64,000 nt of DNA from Lophius americanus (GCA_037951165.1 JBBDHG010000051.1:8877501-8941500); one strand, 5' to 3'. Positions 12,594 to 24,833 are shown, counted from the stretch's first letter. Program-made: numbers and translations. The notes: a model not told the origin generated them from the letters alone.

Positions 12594-13175
12594 TGACATG
12601 TGACTTGGCTGTAGTTCCTCGATGTCATTGTGACTTGGCTCTAGTTCCTCGATGACATGTGACTTGGCTGTAGTTCCTCGATGACATGTGACTTGGCTCT
12701 AGTTCCTCGATGAAATGTGACTTGGCTCTAGTTCCTTGATGACATGTGACTTGGCTCTAGTTCCATTATGACATGTAACTTGGCTCTAGTTCCTCGATGA
12801 CATGTGACTTGGCTCTAGTTCCTCGATGAAATGTGACTTGGCTCTAGTTCCTTGATGACATGTGACTTGGCTCTAGTTCCTTGATGACATGTGACTTGGC
12901 TCTAGTTCCTTGATGACATGTGACTTGGCTCTAGTTCCTCGATGACATCTGATTTGGCTCTAGTTCCTTGATGACATGTGACTTGGCTCTAATTCCTTGA
13001 TGACATGTGACTTAGCTCTAGTTCCTTGATGTCATGTGACTTAGCTCTAGTTCCTTGATGACATGTGACTTGGCTCTAGTTCCTTGATGCCATGTGACTT
13101 GGCTCTAGTTCCTTGATGTCATGTGACTTGGCCCTAGTTCCTTGATGTCATGTGACTTGGCTCTAGTGCATATGC
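12594..13175 (+). repeat. Minisatellite, 29-bp unit, about 20 copies
   Basis: The unit is close to 'atgacatgtgacttggctct' plus 'agttccttg'. Variants alternate ctcgatg and cttgatg, and gacatg and gtcatg. Each unit carries a CATGTG E-box-like word. Confidence 0.93.
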
Positions 13176-13319
13176 TTCCCTAGTTAAGTGGAAAAGTGCC
13201 CTCAATATTTAGATTGAATTAATAGAAACGTATTATTTAGATTTTTCAACAACTCTTATTTCTTTGAGCATTGAAGATTCATTTGAAGTGAACTCTGAAG
13301 GTTCTCTGCAGCATCTGTC

Positions 13320-14220
13320 CAGAGTCAGAACCACCTCCACAGACTCAGAGGAAGGGGAGACAGCAGAGAAGATGTGTCATTTCCAGACGACTGAGGTTGT
13401 TTACAAACCTGCAACATCCCTGGAGGATATTTATTCATGACACTCCACACACTGAAGGCTTTATTCTCCTTTAAAAGTCTCCTGGATCGACAGTGGAGCT
13501 CGACTCGGCCCACACACACAGCCTGATTGCCATAATTTCATCTGAATGGTTGACATCTACATCTGCCGAGGCTGCCCAGGTTAAAGGTCACATCCAAGAC
13601 CGGCACAGGGAGGGGATGACCTTTGATGAGTGGATGGGGTTGGTATGTTCAAACTGAGCTGGTCGTCAGAGACACATCCGCACAGAGAGAAGATTAAACA
13701 TTTTTTTATTCCATTATTGTTCTGTTGATTTCATTCCTCCAGGCTTCAGAGAAATGTGTCATGATATCTAACAGATGGAGACAAGATTAATTCAGTCCTG
13801 CAGTGGGGGGAGGCTGAAGGCGGGTGGGTGACACCGCCGCCTGAGGTTGATTAAAGTTGACCTTGAATGTTGAGGAAGAGAGAATGAGAAGTAATGGCGG
13901 CTGAGACGACTAAAGGAAATCAATGCGCTTTGGGTCGATGACTATTTGATTTTTTTTTATCACTAATTTGTGCAAAAAGAAAACGTCATCGATTGTCCTC
14001 ACCCTCTGCATCGGTTAATCCAGGTCGGCTATCGAGCAGAGATGTTGGGCCGGCTGACAGAGGAAATGCAACCGATAAGCTTAAATCTAAATAAATGCGG
14101 GCGACCAGGAGAAATCGAGGTGATTGTGGGTAAACTATGGAATTGGCTGATTGAATATGGGGCTGCTGTCAGGCTGAAAGGAGAGGAAGTGGAAGAACTT
14201 CCATAAACATGGAAACATTC
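13320..14220. other. Repeat-poor candidate conserved non-coding block
   Basis: Balanced base composition, no tandem structure, no transposon hallmarks and no splice-consistent coding frame. It has many ATTA- or TTGATTAAAG-like words of the kind common in vertebrate developmental enhancers. Conservation cannot be tested here, so this is a suggestion only. Confidence 0.25.
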
Positions 14221-14234
14221 CTACTAAACTTTAT

Positions 14235-14600
14235 GAACCATAAAGATACAGATATGCTACGGAGACCCTGAACTCTTGGGTGCAACAGGCTCTAGTGCCT
14301 CTGTGACGTAACGGCGTGGCTCTAGTGACTCCCTGTGTAGACTTCAATCGGCTCAAAAGCAGACAGCGAGACACATTGTTGTTTGCACCTGTGTCTACCA
14401 TGCATCCCCGAATGTGTCCAGCTGGCTCGTACGGGCTGCCTAACACCTTGAAGATGTTTCAAAAACTAATATAAACTTGCGGACTGCTCCAAGTGGTAGT
14501 CCGCACACAGGACAATGTCATTTGAGACTTGCTTAAGAGCACAAACTCTGCGACAAGCAAGTCGCCTCTTAAGTGGTCTCAGGACACATTGCACATGCAC
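14235..14600 (-). repeat. Unclassified interspersed repeat with TGACGTAA word
   Basis: The reverse complement of about 14290-14330 shares 'actagagccacg..ttacgtcac.gagg' with 54355-54400. The element may extend to about 14590, where short mirror-like blocks occur ('cttaagagcacaaactctgcgac'). Confidence 0.45.
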
Positions 14601-14950
14601 CTAGACTATTTTCATTTATGTTTATGTGTGCCTTTGGAAATCCAACTCTTTCCCTTTTGTTCATATTTGCATGCAATTTAATCCTTTATTTTGAATGTAC
14701 ATGTGTATTTCTATACTTCTAAATGTTCTATTCATATATGTGGAAAAGTCCTGTGTATGCATGTATATGTGTGAAATCCTGACGCATCTTATGCTGGTTA
14801 TAATGTATATTAACCGACTCTTCCTGTCTTAGAAGGATGGCAGACACTCCAGTATGGTTTCAGGGCTTTAATTGCAGTTGTCAGATAATGAAAAACAGGT
14901 GGAATAAAGGGCGGTTGCAAGTACACTTATGAGCATTTGTCGATATGTAT

Positions 14951-14956
14951 TTTATT
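14951..14956 (-). terminator. Candidate allc polyadenylation signal (AATAAA)
   Basis: TTTATT on the plus strand gives AATAAA on the minus strand, 568 bp past the allc stop codon. A plausible 3' UTR length, but such hexamers are frequent in AT-rich DNA. Confidence 0.25.
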
Positions 14957-15055
14957 ATCTGAAAGAAATTAATCACAAAATAACATAAATACAGATTTAT
15001 AGTAATAGTAAGTTGTGTAAAACATCTGACCATAACTGTAATACAAACTACTACT

Positions 15056-15110
15056 TAATAATAATAATAATAATAATAATACATTTAATTTATAATGCAC
15101 TTAGGTAATC
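15056..15110 (-). repeat. L2-like 3' tail
   Basis: TAA repeats followed by 'acatttaatttataatgcac' are the exact inverse of the L2-like tails at 452-499 and 1203-1241. Confidence 0.6.
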
Positions 15111-15523
15111 TATTAATAGAGTACGATAAATGGCTAACATTATATAAATCCCTTTAAACATGCCATAGAAAACGGGATCAAAGGAGGACTTTATATACCT
15201 CTACAATCATTTCTTTACAAATTAGATAGGACTAATGTCAGTAAGGCATTAAATCACTGCTTCACTAGGATATACCGATATGAAACAGGTTCTTAGAAAT
15301 CAAGCTGTTCCAGAACAATTACAACATAGAGATCCAATAGCAGCATACGTGAATATATAGAAACTTTAAACTCACACGTAGCCCTCTTCAGTAGACACAT
15401 GGAACACAGAAACCACATGAGCCACCACTCAAATTAGCTGCTAACATTAGCAACATGTATGGTGATGTCATTCTGGGACTCGTACGTTTCATCATTAAAC
15501 CTTGTTCTTTTGTGGGGGAGGAT

Positions 15524-18138
15524 TCACAGTTTGGACGCACGTGTGTGCAGATTGGCTGGAGCTGAGGTGACAGGTGTGGGTCGTCCCCATAGGCGGAGCC
15601 GACTGACTCCTCCATCTGGGCCAATGAACAAACGGACATGACTGACAGGTCGGCTCAGGGTAAGCTCCGCCTCCCCGTAAAGGTGTCTGTGATGAGGGCG
15701 GAGCTGCAGCATAGAAACAGGAAACATGACGACACTTCTTGGTATATATACTAAACATGTGAAAAAATTATTTCTTCTGATCATAATATATGATAATATA
15801 CTATTGATAAATAATAATGTATTGTTAAAATGATATTGTACAAAGTTAATATCGATTAATAAACATCAAAATAATTAAATATAATTTTACATAAATTTTT
15901 TTATGTAAATACATATTTTGTTAAAATAGGAGATAATAAATAAATGTGCGTATAGAAATTTCTGTATTATCGACCATAAAAAATATACATCTGTACATAT
16001 TTATAACAGACAAAATATCATGTTACTTATTAATGACATTTAATAATTTTTAAAATAAATAACCATTTATTATGCAAAATTGGTCATCCTATATTATAAT
16101 AAGAAGTATATGGATAAATAAATTGAATACAATAAAGTAAGGAATTAATTATGATAAAATATGCATTTAAATGTTGTTATAAATAAATGTAATGTTTTCG
16201 ATACTTCTACCTTAATTATTTCAAATAAAAACCACCTGGATAAGCTACAGAATTAGTTTTATTGTGTCATTTGTTCTGATAACAAAATATAATGATAGCG
16301 CATAAATACATTATGACGTATCTAAATTGTCCTATTATTATTACGATATATGTTGTTAATACACAGAACAAACATAAATTCAAATAGTTCTAAAATATGA
16401 TTAAAAAAAAGAATGTAAATAACCTCATTTTAACAAAGTATATTAAGTATATGAATGTCTATATAGATAAACACAACAAAAACATAATATCAATCGACTA
16501 CTATTAACTATAACAAAAAAGTTAAATTAAATGATAATATAAAAAATATAATAATTATCAAAATCATATTTGAAAAATCTGAGTTTATGTAAAATGGATT
16601 ATTGAATAATATAGTACAAATAAATAAATAATGGAAATAAATAAGATTAATAAATAATGAAATTATTTATGTAAGTGATCAAAGAACAGCTTTGAGGTTT
16701 TGTTTCTTTAACTTTTTCAGACACATAAAACTTAATTATTTCATTGATTAGACTCAAAAGTCGATTTGAAATAAATCATTTAATACTTGTGAACCCAAAG
16801 ACTCCATATTCTAAATGTATGCTCGTGTGTTGGCTTTTAATTTGAAGAAATCCCAATAAATTTTGGTCAGATTTAGTTTTATTCATTGTCCTTCACAATG
16901 ACTGCAGGACGGAACAGGAAGGAAGTGAAGGTAAAAGACGAGCTGACATACTTTCTGTGGGGAAAGGAGGAGCTGCCATTTCCCAGACTTCCATCTGGTC
17001 CTGATGCCATCAGCCTCCTCCTCATTGGTCAAAGAGCAAGCTTCGATCCTGCAGGTGTCAGGGAAGTTTCCTGAAAGCAAAGACAACACAGGTCGGTGCG
17101 AAGTACAAGTCCATATTTATCAAGCAGCGTTTCACGAAAAACCGGTTCTTTAAGAAAACATTGTTAAAATTCAGCCAAACACTTGGGGACACCTGAGTTC
17201 ACTTTGGACAATGGGATTTATAAAAACATTACAGTTTGCAATAGTTGTGAAGTGTTTTATGGGAAACAAAAAAATTGATTAGTGGTTCCCAAACTTTAAA
17301 CTTGCGAGCCAGATTTTTAAAATGATAAACCATCACAACCCAAATCACAATAAACCTTCTCTTTAGATTTTAAGAATGAGGATTTTATTCCTGACCATTA
17401 CGCCGTAAAGTAGCTCAATACACAATCAAGTATCAGGATACATCATAACATATCAGGATATGCTAAAAATATATAGCGACATGAAAACTATATGCCCAAC
17501 CCTAGAGAGATTTTGGACCTTTGAAGTGGTTGGTGTCGACCTCGATGATGCGGATTATTCCAGGATGACCAAGTCGAAACACGGCCCATTCCCATCCAGG
17601 AACCTGCAGGATCCCCTGCTGGTCCACCTGCAAGACGAGCAACAGGGAGACAATTAACCCACGTTTAAACCAAAAGTTCACACTGCCAGGCCATGTTGTG
17701 AGTATGTGTGTGAGTGTGTATCTATGTGTTTGTGAGAGAGTGTGGACTGGTTTAAACCCTTAGTTCTTTGGGTCTGTTCAGTCTGCGTGCCGTCTCCCAC
17801 CCATCAGCCATGTTGTCAGCTCGGCCTAGCCCTGCATACACCGCAACTGTGTTACCAGTAGCCCTGGTGGGATGGTCCACACGTGCCGACTTAGGCTAGA
17901 TTAGCATAGACTCTGAGATCAAAATGAAATGTCTGATAACAACAAAAATAAAGTCAGACCAATCATGTTGCGTGGATGTCCGAAGTGGGCGTCGCTGTAG
18001 CCAAGGCATACACCCCCATTGGTCAGAGCAAGCAGGTCAACGTCATCGTGGACGGAGACAGACGACCAGTCCCTCTGCCCGATGCCATAAACCCGCAATC
18101 TGGCTATTCCTCCATCTGATGATTAACAAATATAGCAT

Positions 18139-18176
<38 letters not shown>

Positions 18177-21100
18177 CGTGCGTGTGTGCGTGCGTGCGTG
18201 CGTGTGTGTGTGTGTGTGTTCGTGTTCGTGTTCGTGTTCATTTGTTAGTGTGTACCTGGGTACATGTTGAGGCGCAGGTGTGTGAACCTGTGGCTGATGC
18301 TGACCTTGAAGTAGTTATGGCAGCAGTCGGAGTAGCCAGGATTCAGCGGCAAAATGGAAACCAACTCTGGCCACGCCTCCGAGCCCAGCTGTCAATCACA
18401 CTACAGGTCAGCTGTCAGTCAAACTACAGGTCAGCTGTCAGTCAAGTACAGGTCGGCTGTCAGTCAAACTACATGTCAGTTTTCAGTCAAAGTACAGGTC
18501 ATCTGTCAATCACACTGCAAGTAAGCTGTCATTCAAACTAAAGGTCTGCTGTCAGACAACCTACAGTTCATCTGTCAATAAAACTACAGGTCAGCTGTCA
18601 GTCAAAAACTGGTCGGCTGTCAATCACACTACAAGTTAGCTGTCAGTCAGACTAAAGGTCAGCTGTCAGACACACTACAAGTAAGCTGTCAATCAAACTA
18701 CGAGTCAGCTGTCAGTCACACTACAGGTCATCTGTCAGTAAAACCAACGGTCAGCTGTCAGTCAAACTACAGTTCAGCTGTCATTCAAACTACAGATCAG
18801 CTGTCAGACACACTACATGTCAATTTTCAGACACACTACAGGTCAGCTGTCAATCACACTACAAATAAGTTGTCAGTCAAATTACAGGTCAGCTTTCAGA
18901 CACACTACAGGTCATCCGTCAATAAAACTACAGGTCAGCTGTCAGTCAAGTACAGGTCGGCTGTCAATCACACTACAAGTTAGCTGCAAGTCAAACTACA
19001 GGTCAGCTGTCAGCCATACTATAGGTCAGCTGTCATTCAAATTAAAGGTCAGCTGTCAGACAACCTACAGGTCATCTGTCAGTAAAACTGCAGGTTAGCT
19101 GTCAGACAAACTACAGGTCAGCCGTCAGACAAACTACAGGTCAGCTGTTAGACACACTACAGGTCAGCTGTCAATCACACTGTAAGTAAGCTGTCAGTCA
19201 AACGGCAGTTCAGCTGTCAGACACACTACAAATAAGTTGTCAGTCAAATTACAGGTCAGCTTTCAGACACACTACAGGTCAGCTGTCAATCAAACTACAG
19301 GTCAGCTGTCAGTAAAGTTTCCGATCGTCACTGCATTGAACTAACCATATTGCTATGGTTAAAAACTTGGTGTTACCTTGGCGACAGCTGCCATCTGACT
19401 GTCGGAGGCATCCATGCCAGTTCGGTCTCCTTCCAGAGTAAAGGCTGGAGGTTCATCTGGTGAGAAACATCTGAATATCAGAACAGCTTCACTTCATGTC
19501 CAACATGTTTCTCCATCATGATGGTGTCATCACGCACAACTGTGCGATCTGTGCAGCTCCATCGCGTATTCATGTGACGCCTTATCGATAAATATTAACT
19601 TTAATATGCTGACATCATCAGGATTGAAAGACAGGATGAGTGTCAGACAGTTTGTACCTAGACAGGCGGCCTGGATGGAGACGTGTGGCGAGTGGTTTCC
19701 CGTGAAGAAAGAAGTGTCAACATCAACGCCGTAGATCCTTCCCGGTACGCCCAGCTGGATGATGCACCAGTCGTGACCTTCCAGAGGAGTCCCACAGAAA
19801 AACAAATAATCTTGGTTTACCTCCAACTTGACCTCCAACATATAGTATGTGCAGTTAATGAGAGGTTTATTCCAAAGTTTATACCTTCTAACTATGAGTA
19901 TATGATTATATTCCCTCTTTCTTATATTTTGGTATATATAGCATATATTAAGAGAAACGTTTAACAGAAGACTTGAAAAACAGTAAGAGAAATAGTATTG
20001 AGTAAGAAATCTAAACATTTGTATACATGTTTACTTGTTTTGATCGCTACCTCGGCTATGGGGATTATGTTTTTACTTTTGTTTGTCTACTTGTTAGCAA
20101 AATTTCTGAGAATCTGTGGTACAAATTGACATGAAATTTTACCCAGGGGAAGATTTTTTTCCTAATTTCATCGAATAACTACGCAATGACAATTAAGACA
20201 TTCTGACTCTGTATTGTACTGTATTACAGTGGCTGTATAAAACGAATGAATGCATTCAGGCTATCCCAGCATTCAATGTTATTATATTATTACAATATGA
20301 AATTTATACCTATACCGATACATTACTACATTGTTCATACCTTTATTGGGTATACCTTTTTCTAATAGTTGTTTTCTTGCCTTTTAGTCTTTTTCCTGCC
20401 ATGAAGTGAATTCATTCTCATCTTACGACACCTTTGAACACGAATCATGACTTTCTAACCTCAGACAAAAACCTCACCAGGTATTCTCTTCCTCCTCGAC
20501 TCCCATCCGTCCATCCACTTCCCACATTCAGTGAAGGCGGAGGCGATGAACTTTGGTGTCTCTCTCTGTGTGGAAGGGAGGATAAACCCATTTGTGTTTG
20601 CTCATTTCCATAAAAACAGCTCAAATACTCAATGGGGGACTGGAGTGCGTCAATCAGTCACAGAAACCACAGCAATGTGACAATTTACCGATAATGAGTC
20701 AGACAATATGTACGTTTACTGCTAATGTGTGAACTATATGAAGATTTTAAGATCTCGGAGTGGAAACGTCGTAACGTCCTAATGTGAAAATGTGAGTTGT
20801 TCTGAGCGCTGGTGGTGGGTCAGTTTTACCTTCAGCAGGTTAGCGGCAGGAGCGAACCATTCGTCCGTAGCAAAAATAACCTGGAGAAACATAAGGAGAA
20901 CATTTTATTTCAGTTATGCTAGGATTTAGTCAGAATTTTATTCGTGAATGTTACAACATCTTAGGTAAAACAGCGATCCATCCTACTGCCCAGGAGACTC
21001 GATACTTCGTCTTTGGTTTTCTCTGCTGCTCTAAGAAGTACCTGCCCCAGAACCGCCGTTTCAAGACCCTTAGTTTCTCACAAAACCCAAACCTTCAAAT

Positions 21101-22402
21101 TTAATGCCCACTTAGACCCTTAGTGTGAGGAAGAACGGGATTCATATTGCGTACGGTCAGTGGCTTATTTTTTACACTAGCGACCTTAATTTCTCAACCG
21201 TTGGTCTGATTTAGTTCGAAATTGGGGAATATGAAACAACTGAGGGTTATCTATCTTTTATATATCATATAGAACTCTAATAGTTCATTTTGGAGCTTTT
21301 ATTTCTGCGTAAAACTCTGTTTTTCAGACATAACTTCACATTTACTTTGAGGAGTTCAATCAGGGGGATTGCTTGCAAAATAAAGGTATTGAGCGGGATA
21401 TATGGGAAAGACATGGGGATCCGACAAGTGAAATTGTTGAGGCGTAACGATGAAGAATTCTTTTCTTCTGATTATTGGAGGAGAAGGAATTAACTCAATA
21501 AGTCTAAGCTGTCTTACTTCAATTCGTGAGCTTCTGACAGACAGATCTGTTATAACAGAGAAGATCATTCTCAGATGTGATATCTTAGCCAGGCAACCGG
21601 GTCAGGCTATCCGGTATCCTTCAGACACCACAGCACACACATCATTTGCGCGACATGACATAATTGAAAGACCTCAGGAACAAGTGGGGCAGCAGAGTGT
21701 TTACACTTCCTATCAGATAAAATGGCGGGGTCCACTCAGACCACCTGTGGATTTCAACTCGGTTGGTGAGCGACAGCAGCACGATGCAGGAGGATCCCCT
21801 CGTGGGACCTCTTTCCAATGCTGGGCAATGTGCACAATTCTTCCAGCAATCAGCTGCAGTTGACCTTAATTGCCAAAATTGTGATAAACTCCATCTATGT
21901 CTTTGCTTAGACTGTTTGCACAGGCCAGAAAAAACAGATTCTACTTAATAGTCAGTCGTGTTGCTAATGTTTTACCCCTTCTATACACACCAATGTTAAG
22001 GCATCTGTGTAATAACCAAGAATCAATATCGTTATGTGCAATACTCATATGATATAAAATAACTGCTTCTATAATATTATGAGCTCTACTTCCTTGCAGC
22101 ATAAAAATCACGTGTGCGCGGCTTTTAAAATGTACTATTACTATTGTCTTCAACTGTTTGTTGATTTTCTTTTTCTTTGGGAACGAGATGCAATTTAATC
22201 TTTCATGTATAATTACCACAATCAACAGCAGAATTAGTTTAAGCACATTCTGAAGATATTTGCATGTGTCACGTCCATTGCTATCTGTACATATTCATTT
22301 GTGTGTACTCACATTCCCACCAACCGTCTCGCAGGCCAGGTCATTGAACTGTAAGAAGTCCGGCTCCACTGCTGCCTTCGGGGCGGCACTCCTCTCTGCC
22401 AT
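15524..22402 (-). CDS. allc: Allantoicase, 11 exons, 397 aa
   Basis: Allantoicase (allantoate amidinohydrolase) splits allantoate into ureidoglycolate and urea late in the uric-acid degradation pathway. Fish retain it. Coding exons in transcript order: 22402-22313, 20880-20830, 20565-20478, 19777-19658, 19456-19377, 18388-18256, 18115-17960, 17825-17758, 17627-17519, 17070-16952, 15703-15524. Each has GT and AG borders and the phases agree throughout (1194 nt with stop). The protein shows the family's duplicated architecture: half 1 has FATDEWFAPAANLLK, DGWESRRKRIPGHDW and PDGGIARLRVYG; half 2 has DGWETARRLNRP, GWEWAVFRLGHPG and PDGGVSRLRLWG. Length matches vertebrate homologues (about 390-410 aa). 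The start codon has a good context (gacATGg). No frameshift or stop is seen, so the gene looks functional. Exon borders are inferred, not transcript-proven. Confidence 0.93.
15780..16880. other. Very AT-rich last intron of allc
   Basis: Most of the intron between the last two allc exons (15704-16951). Almost pure A/T with scattered TAAATAA words. No gene or recognisable element. Confidence 0.6.
18116..18255 (-). repeat. Short allc intron made largely of (GT/GC)n microsatellite
   Basis: This 140-bp intron separates the exons at 18388-18256 and 18115-17960. About 80 bp of it (18140-18220) is a GT run with GC interruptions. Only a short donor side and about 24 bp before the acceptor (minus-strand 'gttaatcatcag') are non-repetitive. 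Confidence 0.9.
18389..19317 (-). repeat. Intronic minisatellite of allc, 23-bp unit, about 40 copies
   Basis: On the plus strand the unit is about 'actacaggtcagctgtcagt' plus 'caa'. The array fills nearly all of the intron between exons 19456-19377 and 18388-18256, leaving about 60 bp of unique sequence at the donor side. It runs right up to the acceptor. Read on the sense strand each unit contains 'tgacag|ctg', the same word as the authentic 3' splice site (gattgacag|ctggg), plus branch-point-like 'ctgac'. Confidence 0.95.
20881..22312. other. First intron of allc
   Basis: 1432 bp with no recognised exon. A plus-strand open frame of 137 codons (21450-21863) has no recognisable domain and starts in repeat-like sequence. 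A patch around 21120-21400 resembles a dispersed fish repeat. Confidence 0.5.
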
Positions 22403-22858
22403 GTCGGCTTACTTCTGCTGGAGGTTTAGGAGAAATGTTGAAGCAGGTACAGAAGCCGAAAGCTGCATCTATGCTGTTGGACAAAGTTCACCGGCTGCTC
22501 GGTCACACAGCAGGTTGAATCTTTACGCAACTTATTTACCAGTTTATTACACATTAGTTACGGCACAAGTGTGCAGAGAAATTTGTGCATTTTGACATAG
22601 ACAGACAGTGCTGGTCGGAACAAAATTACGTTGCATTGGCTGGAAGAAAAAGGGCAGCAACACGTGTGGTTCCTAAAGTTTACTCAGCGCAATAAATAAA
22701 ATACTATAATTGTACATTTACATTGTAAACATATGCACAACTGAACATGTTATGTTTCACCCACCTTACACAGGAGTTTCCAGACGCAGATGAGTGGTGA
22801 ACTTGTCAGGAAGATTGTTTTGTGTTTGCTCTGAGGGCTGTTCTGTACGATGGCCCAG

Positions 22859-24338
22859 AAGAGGTTATTTTTCTGGTTGTGGGTAGAGGTTATTATCTTG
22901 TTGTGGGTAGAGGTTATTATCTTGTTGTGGGTAGAGGTTATTATCTTGTTGTGGGTAGAGGTTATCATCTTGTTGTGGGTAGAGGTTATTATCTTGTTGT
23001 GGGTAGAGGTTATTATCTGGTTGTGGGTAGAGGTTATTATCTTGTTGTGGGTAGAGGTTATTATCTTGTTGTGGGTAGAGGTTATTATCTTGTTGTGGGT
23101 GGAGGTTATCATCTTGTTGTGGGTAGAGGTTATTATCTTGTTGTGGGTAGAGGTTATTATCTTGTTATGGGTAGAGGTTATTATCTTGTTGTGGGTAGAG
23201 GTTATTATCTTGTTGTGGGTAGAGGTTATTATCTTGTTGTGGGTAGAGGTTATTATCTTGTTGTGGGTAGAGGTTATTATCTTGTTGTGGGTAGAGGTTA
23301 TTTTCCTTTTGTGGGTAGAGGTTATTATCTTGTTGTGGGTAGAGGTTATTATCTTGTTGTGGGTAGAGGTTATTATCTTGTTGTGGGTAGAGGTTATTAT
23401 CTTGTTGTGGGTAGAGGTTATTATCTTGTTGTGGGTAGAGGTTATTATCTTGTTATGGGTAGAGGTTATTATCTTGTTGTGGGTAGAGGTTATTATCTTG
23501 TTGTGGGTAGAGGTTATTATCTTGTTGTGGGTAGAGGTTATTATCTTGTTGTGGGTAGAGGTTATTATCTTGTTGTGGGTAGAGGTTATTTTCCTTTTGT
23601 GGGTAGAGGTTATTATCTTGTTGTGGGTAGAGGTTATTATCTTGTTGTGGGTAGAGGTTATTATCTTGTTGTGGGTAGAGGTTATTATCTTGTTGTGGGT
23701 AGAGGTTATTATCTTGTTGTGGGTAGAGGTTATTATCTTGTTGTGGGTAGAGGTTATTATCTTGTTGTGGGTAGAGGTTATTATCTTGTTGTGGGTAGAG
23801 GTTATTATCTGGTTGTGGGTAGAGGTTATTATCTTGTTTTGGGTAGAGGTTATTATCTTGTTGTGGGTAGAGGTTATTATCTGGTTGTGGGTAGAGGTTA
23901 TTATCTTGTTGTGGGTAGAGGTTATTATCTTGTTGTGGGTAGAGGTTATTATCTTGTTGTGGGTAGAGGTTATTATCTTGTTGTGGGTAGAGGTTATTAT
24001 CTTGTTGTGGGTAGAGGTTATTATCTGGTTGTGGGTAGAGGTTATTATCTTGTTTTGGGTAGATGTTATTATCTGGTTGTGGGTAGAGGTTATTATCTGG
24101 TTGTGGGTAGAGGTTATTATCTGGTTGTGGGTAGAGGTTATTATCTGGTTGTGGGTAGAGGTTATTATCTTGTTGTGGGTAGAGGTTATTATCTTGTTGT
24201 GGGTAGAGGTTATTATCTTGTTGTGGGTAGAGGTTATTATCTTGTTGTGGGTAGAGGTTATTATCTTGTTGTGGGTAGAGGTTATTATCTTGTTGTGGGT
24301 AGAGGTTATTATCTTGTTTTGGGTAGAGGTTATTATCA
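22859..24338. repeat. 24-bp minisatellite, about 61 copies, upstream of allc
   Basis: The unit is 'gttgtgggtagaggttatta' plus 'tctt'. Because 24 is a multiple of 3 and the unit lacks stops in several frames, it yields spurious frames of 500-545 codons on both strands (octapeptide repeats). On the minus strand nearly every unit has AGATAA, a GATA-factor consensus. Marker variants (cttgttatgg at 23161 and 23449; ttttcctttt at 23301 and 23589) recur exactly 288 bp apart, showing a 12-unit block duplication. The array begins 457 bp 5' of the allc ATG. Confidence 0.97.
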
Positions 24339-24339
24339 T

Positions 24340-24830
24340 GGGCACAAGTTAATTGCTTCTGGAACTTTATTTATTTTATTTTTTTGGAACAAGTTAGAAT
24401 ATTGTGGACATTATTTGCTTATGAAACAAGATCATTATCTTGCGGGTCAAGCAGCATAATTTTGAAAAAGAATACCTGGTTTTATTCCACAGGTTATGAT
24501 GTAGAGGTCAAGAGGTGGTGGGTTTTAAAGGTCTGATATTATACCTTATCGCTGCACCTGGTCTCTAAGCTCAGAGCCCAGCCATCCTCCAAAGACATAA
24601 GGTGCAGAGTTCGGACATCTGGAGAGAGATCAGATTGCAGCCGCTGCTCTTTTTCCTTGATGCGAGCCAGTTGAAGTGGTTCAGGATCAGGATGCCGCTG
24701 GGGCCAACCAAGAGGAACCCCAGGGTAGATGTAGAACTCACTGGAGGGACTATACATCTCATCTTGGCTGGGAACACTTCAGGATCCCTCAGGATGAGCT
24801 GGAGAGCATTGCTGGAGAGAGGTGTCTGTG
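24340..24830. other. Intergenic sequence between the 24-bp array and NLR 3' flank
   Basis: No gene recognised. It contains AT-rich sequence (24360-24400) and a moderately GC segment with short open frames on both strands but no domain. Confidence 0.5.
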
Positions 24831-24833
24831 TAG

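Noticed and set aside
17924..18541. 205-codon plus-strand frame
   Set aside because: Antisense to real allc exons and runs through the GT microsatellite and the intronic minisatellite.
21450..21863. 137-codon plus-strand frame in allc intron 1
   Set aside because: No recognisable domain, no matching exon neighbours, and adjacent sequence looks repeat-derived. I cannot exclude a decayed element gene.
22859..24338. CRISPR-like regular spacing
   Set aside because: Units are contiguous with no unique spacers, and this is eukaryotic DNA.
22750..24459. Open frames of 500-545 codons with octapeptide repeats on both strands
   Set aside because: They arise because the 24-bp minisatellite unit is a multiple of three and stop-free in several frames on both strands. 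No codon bias, start context or splice logic supports a protein.
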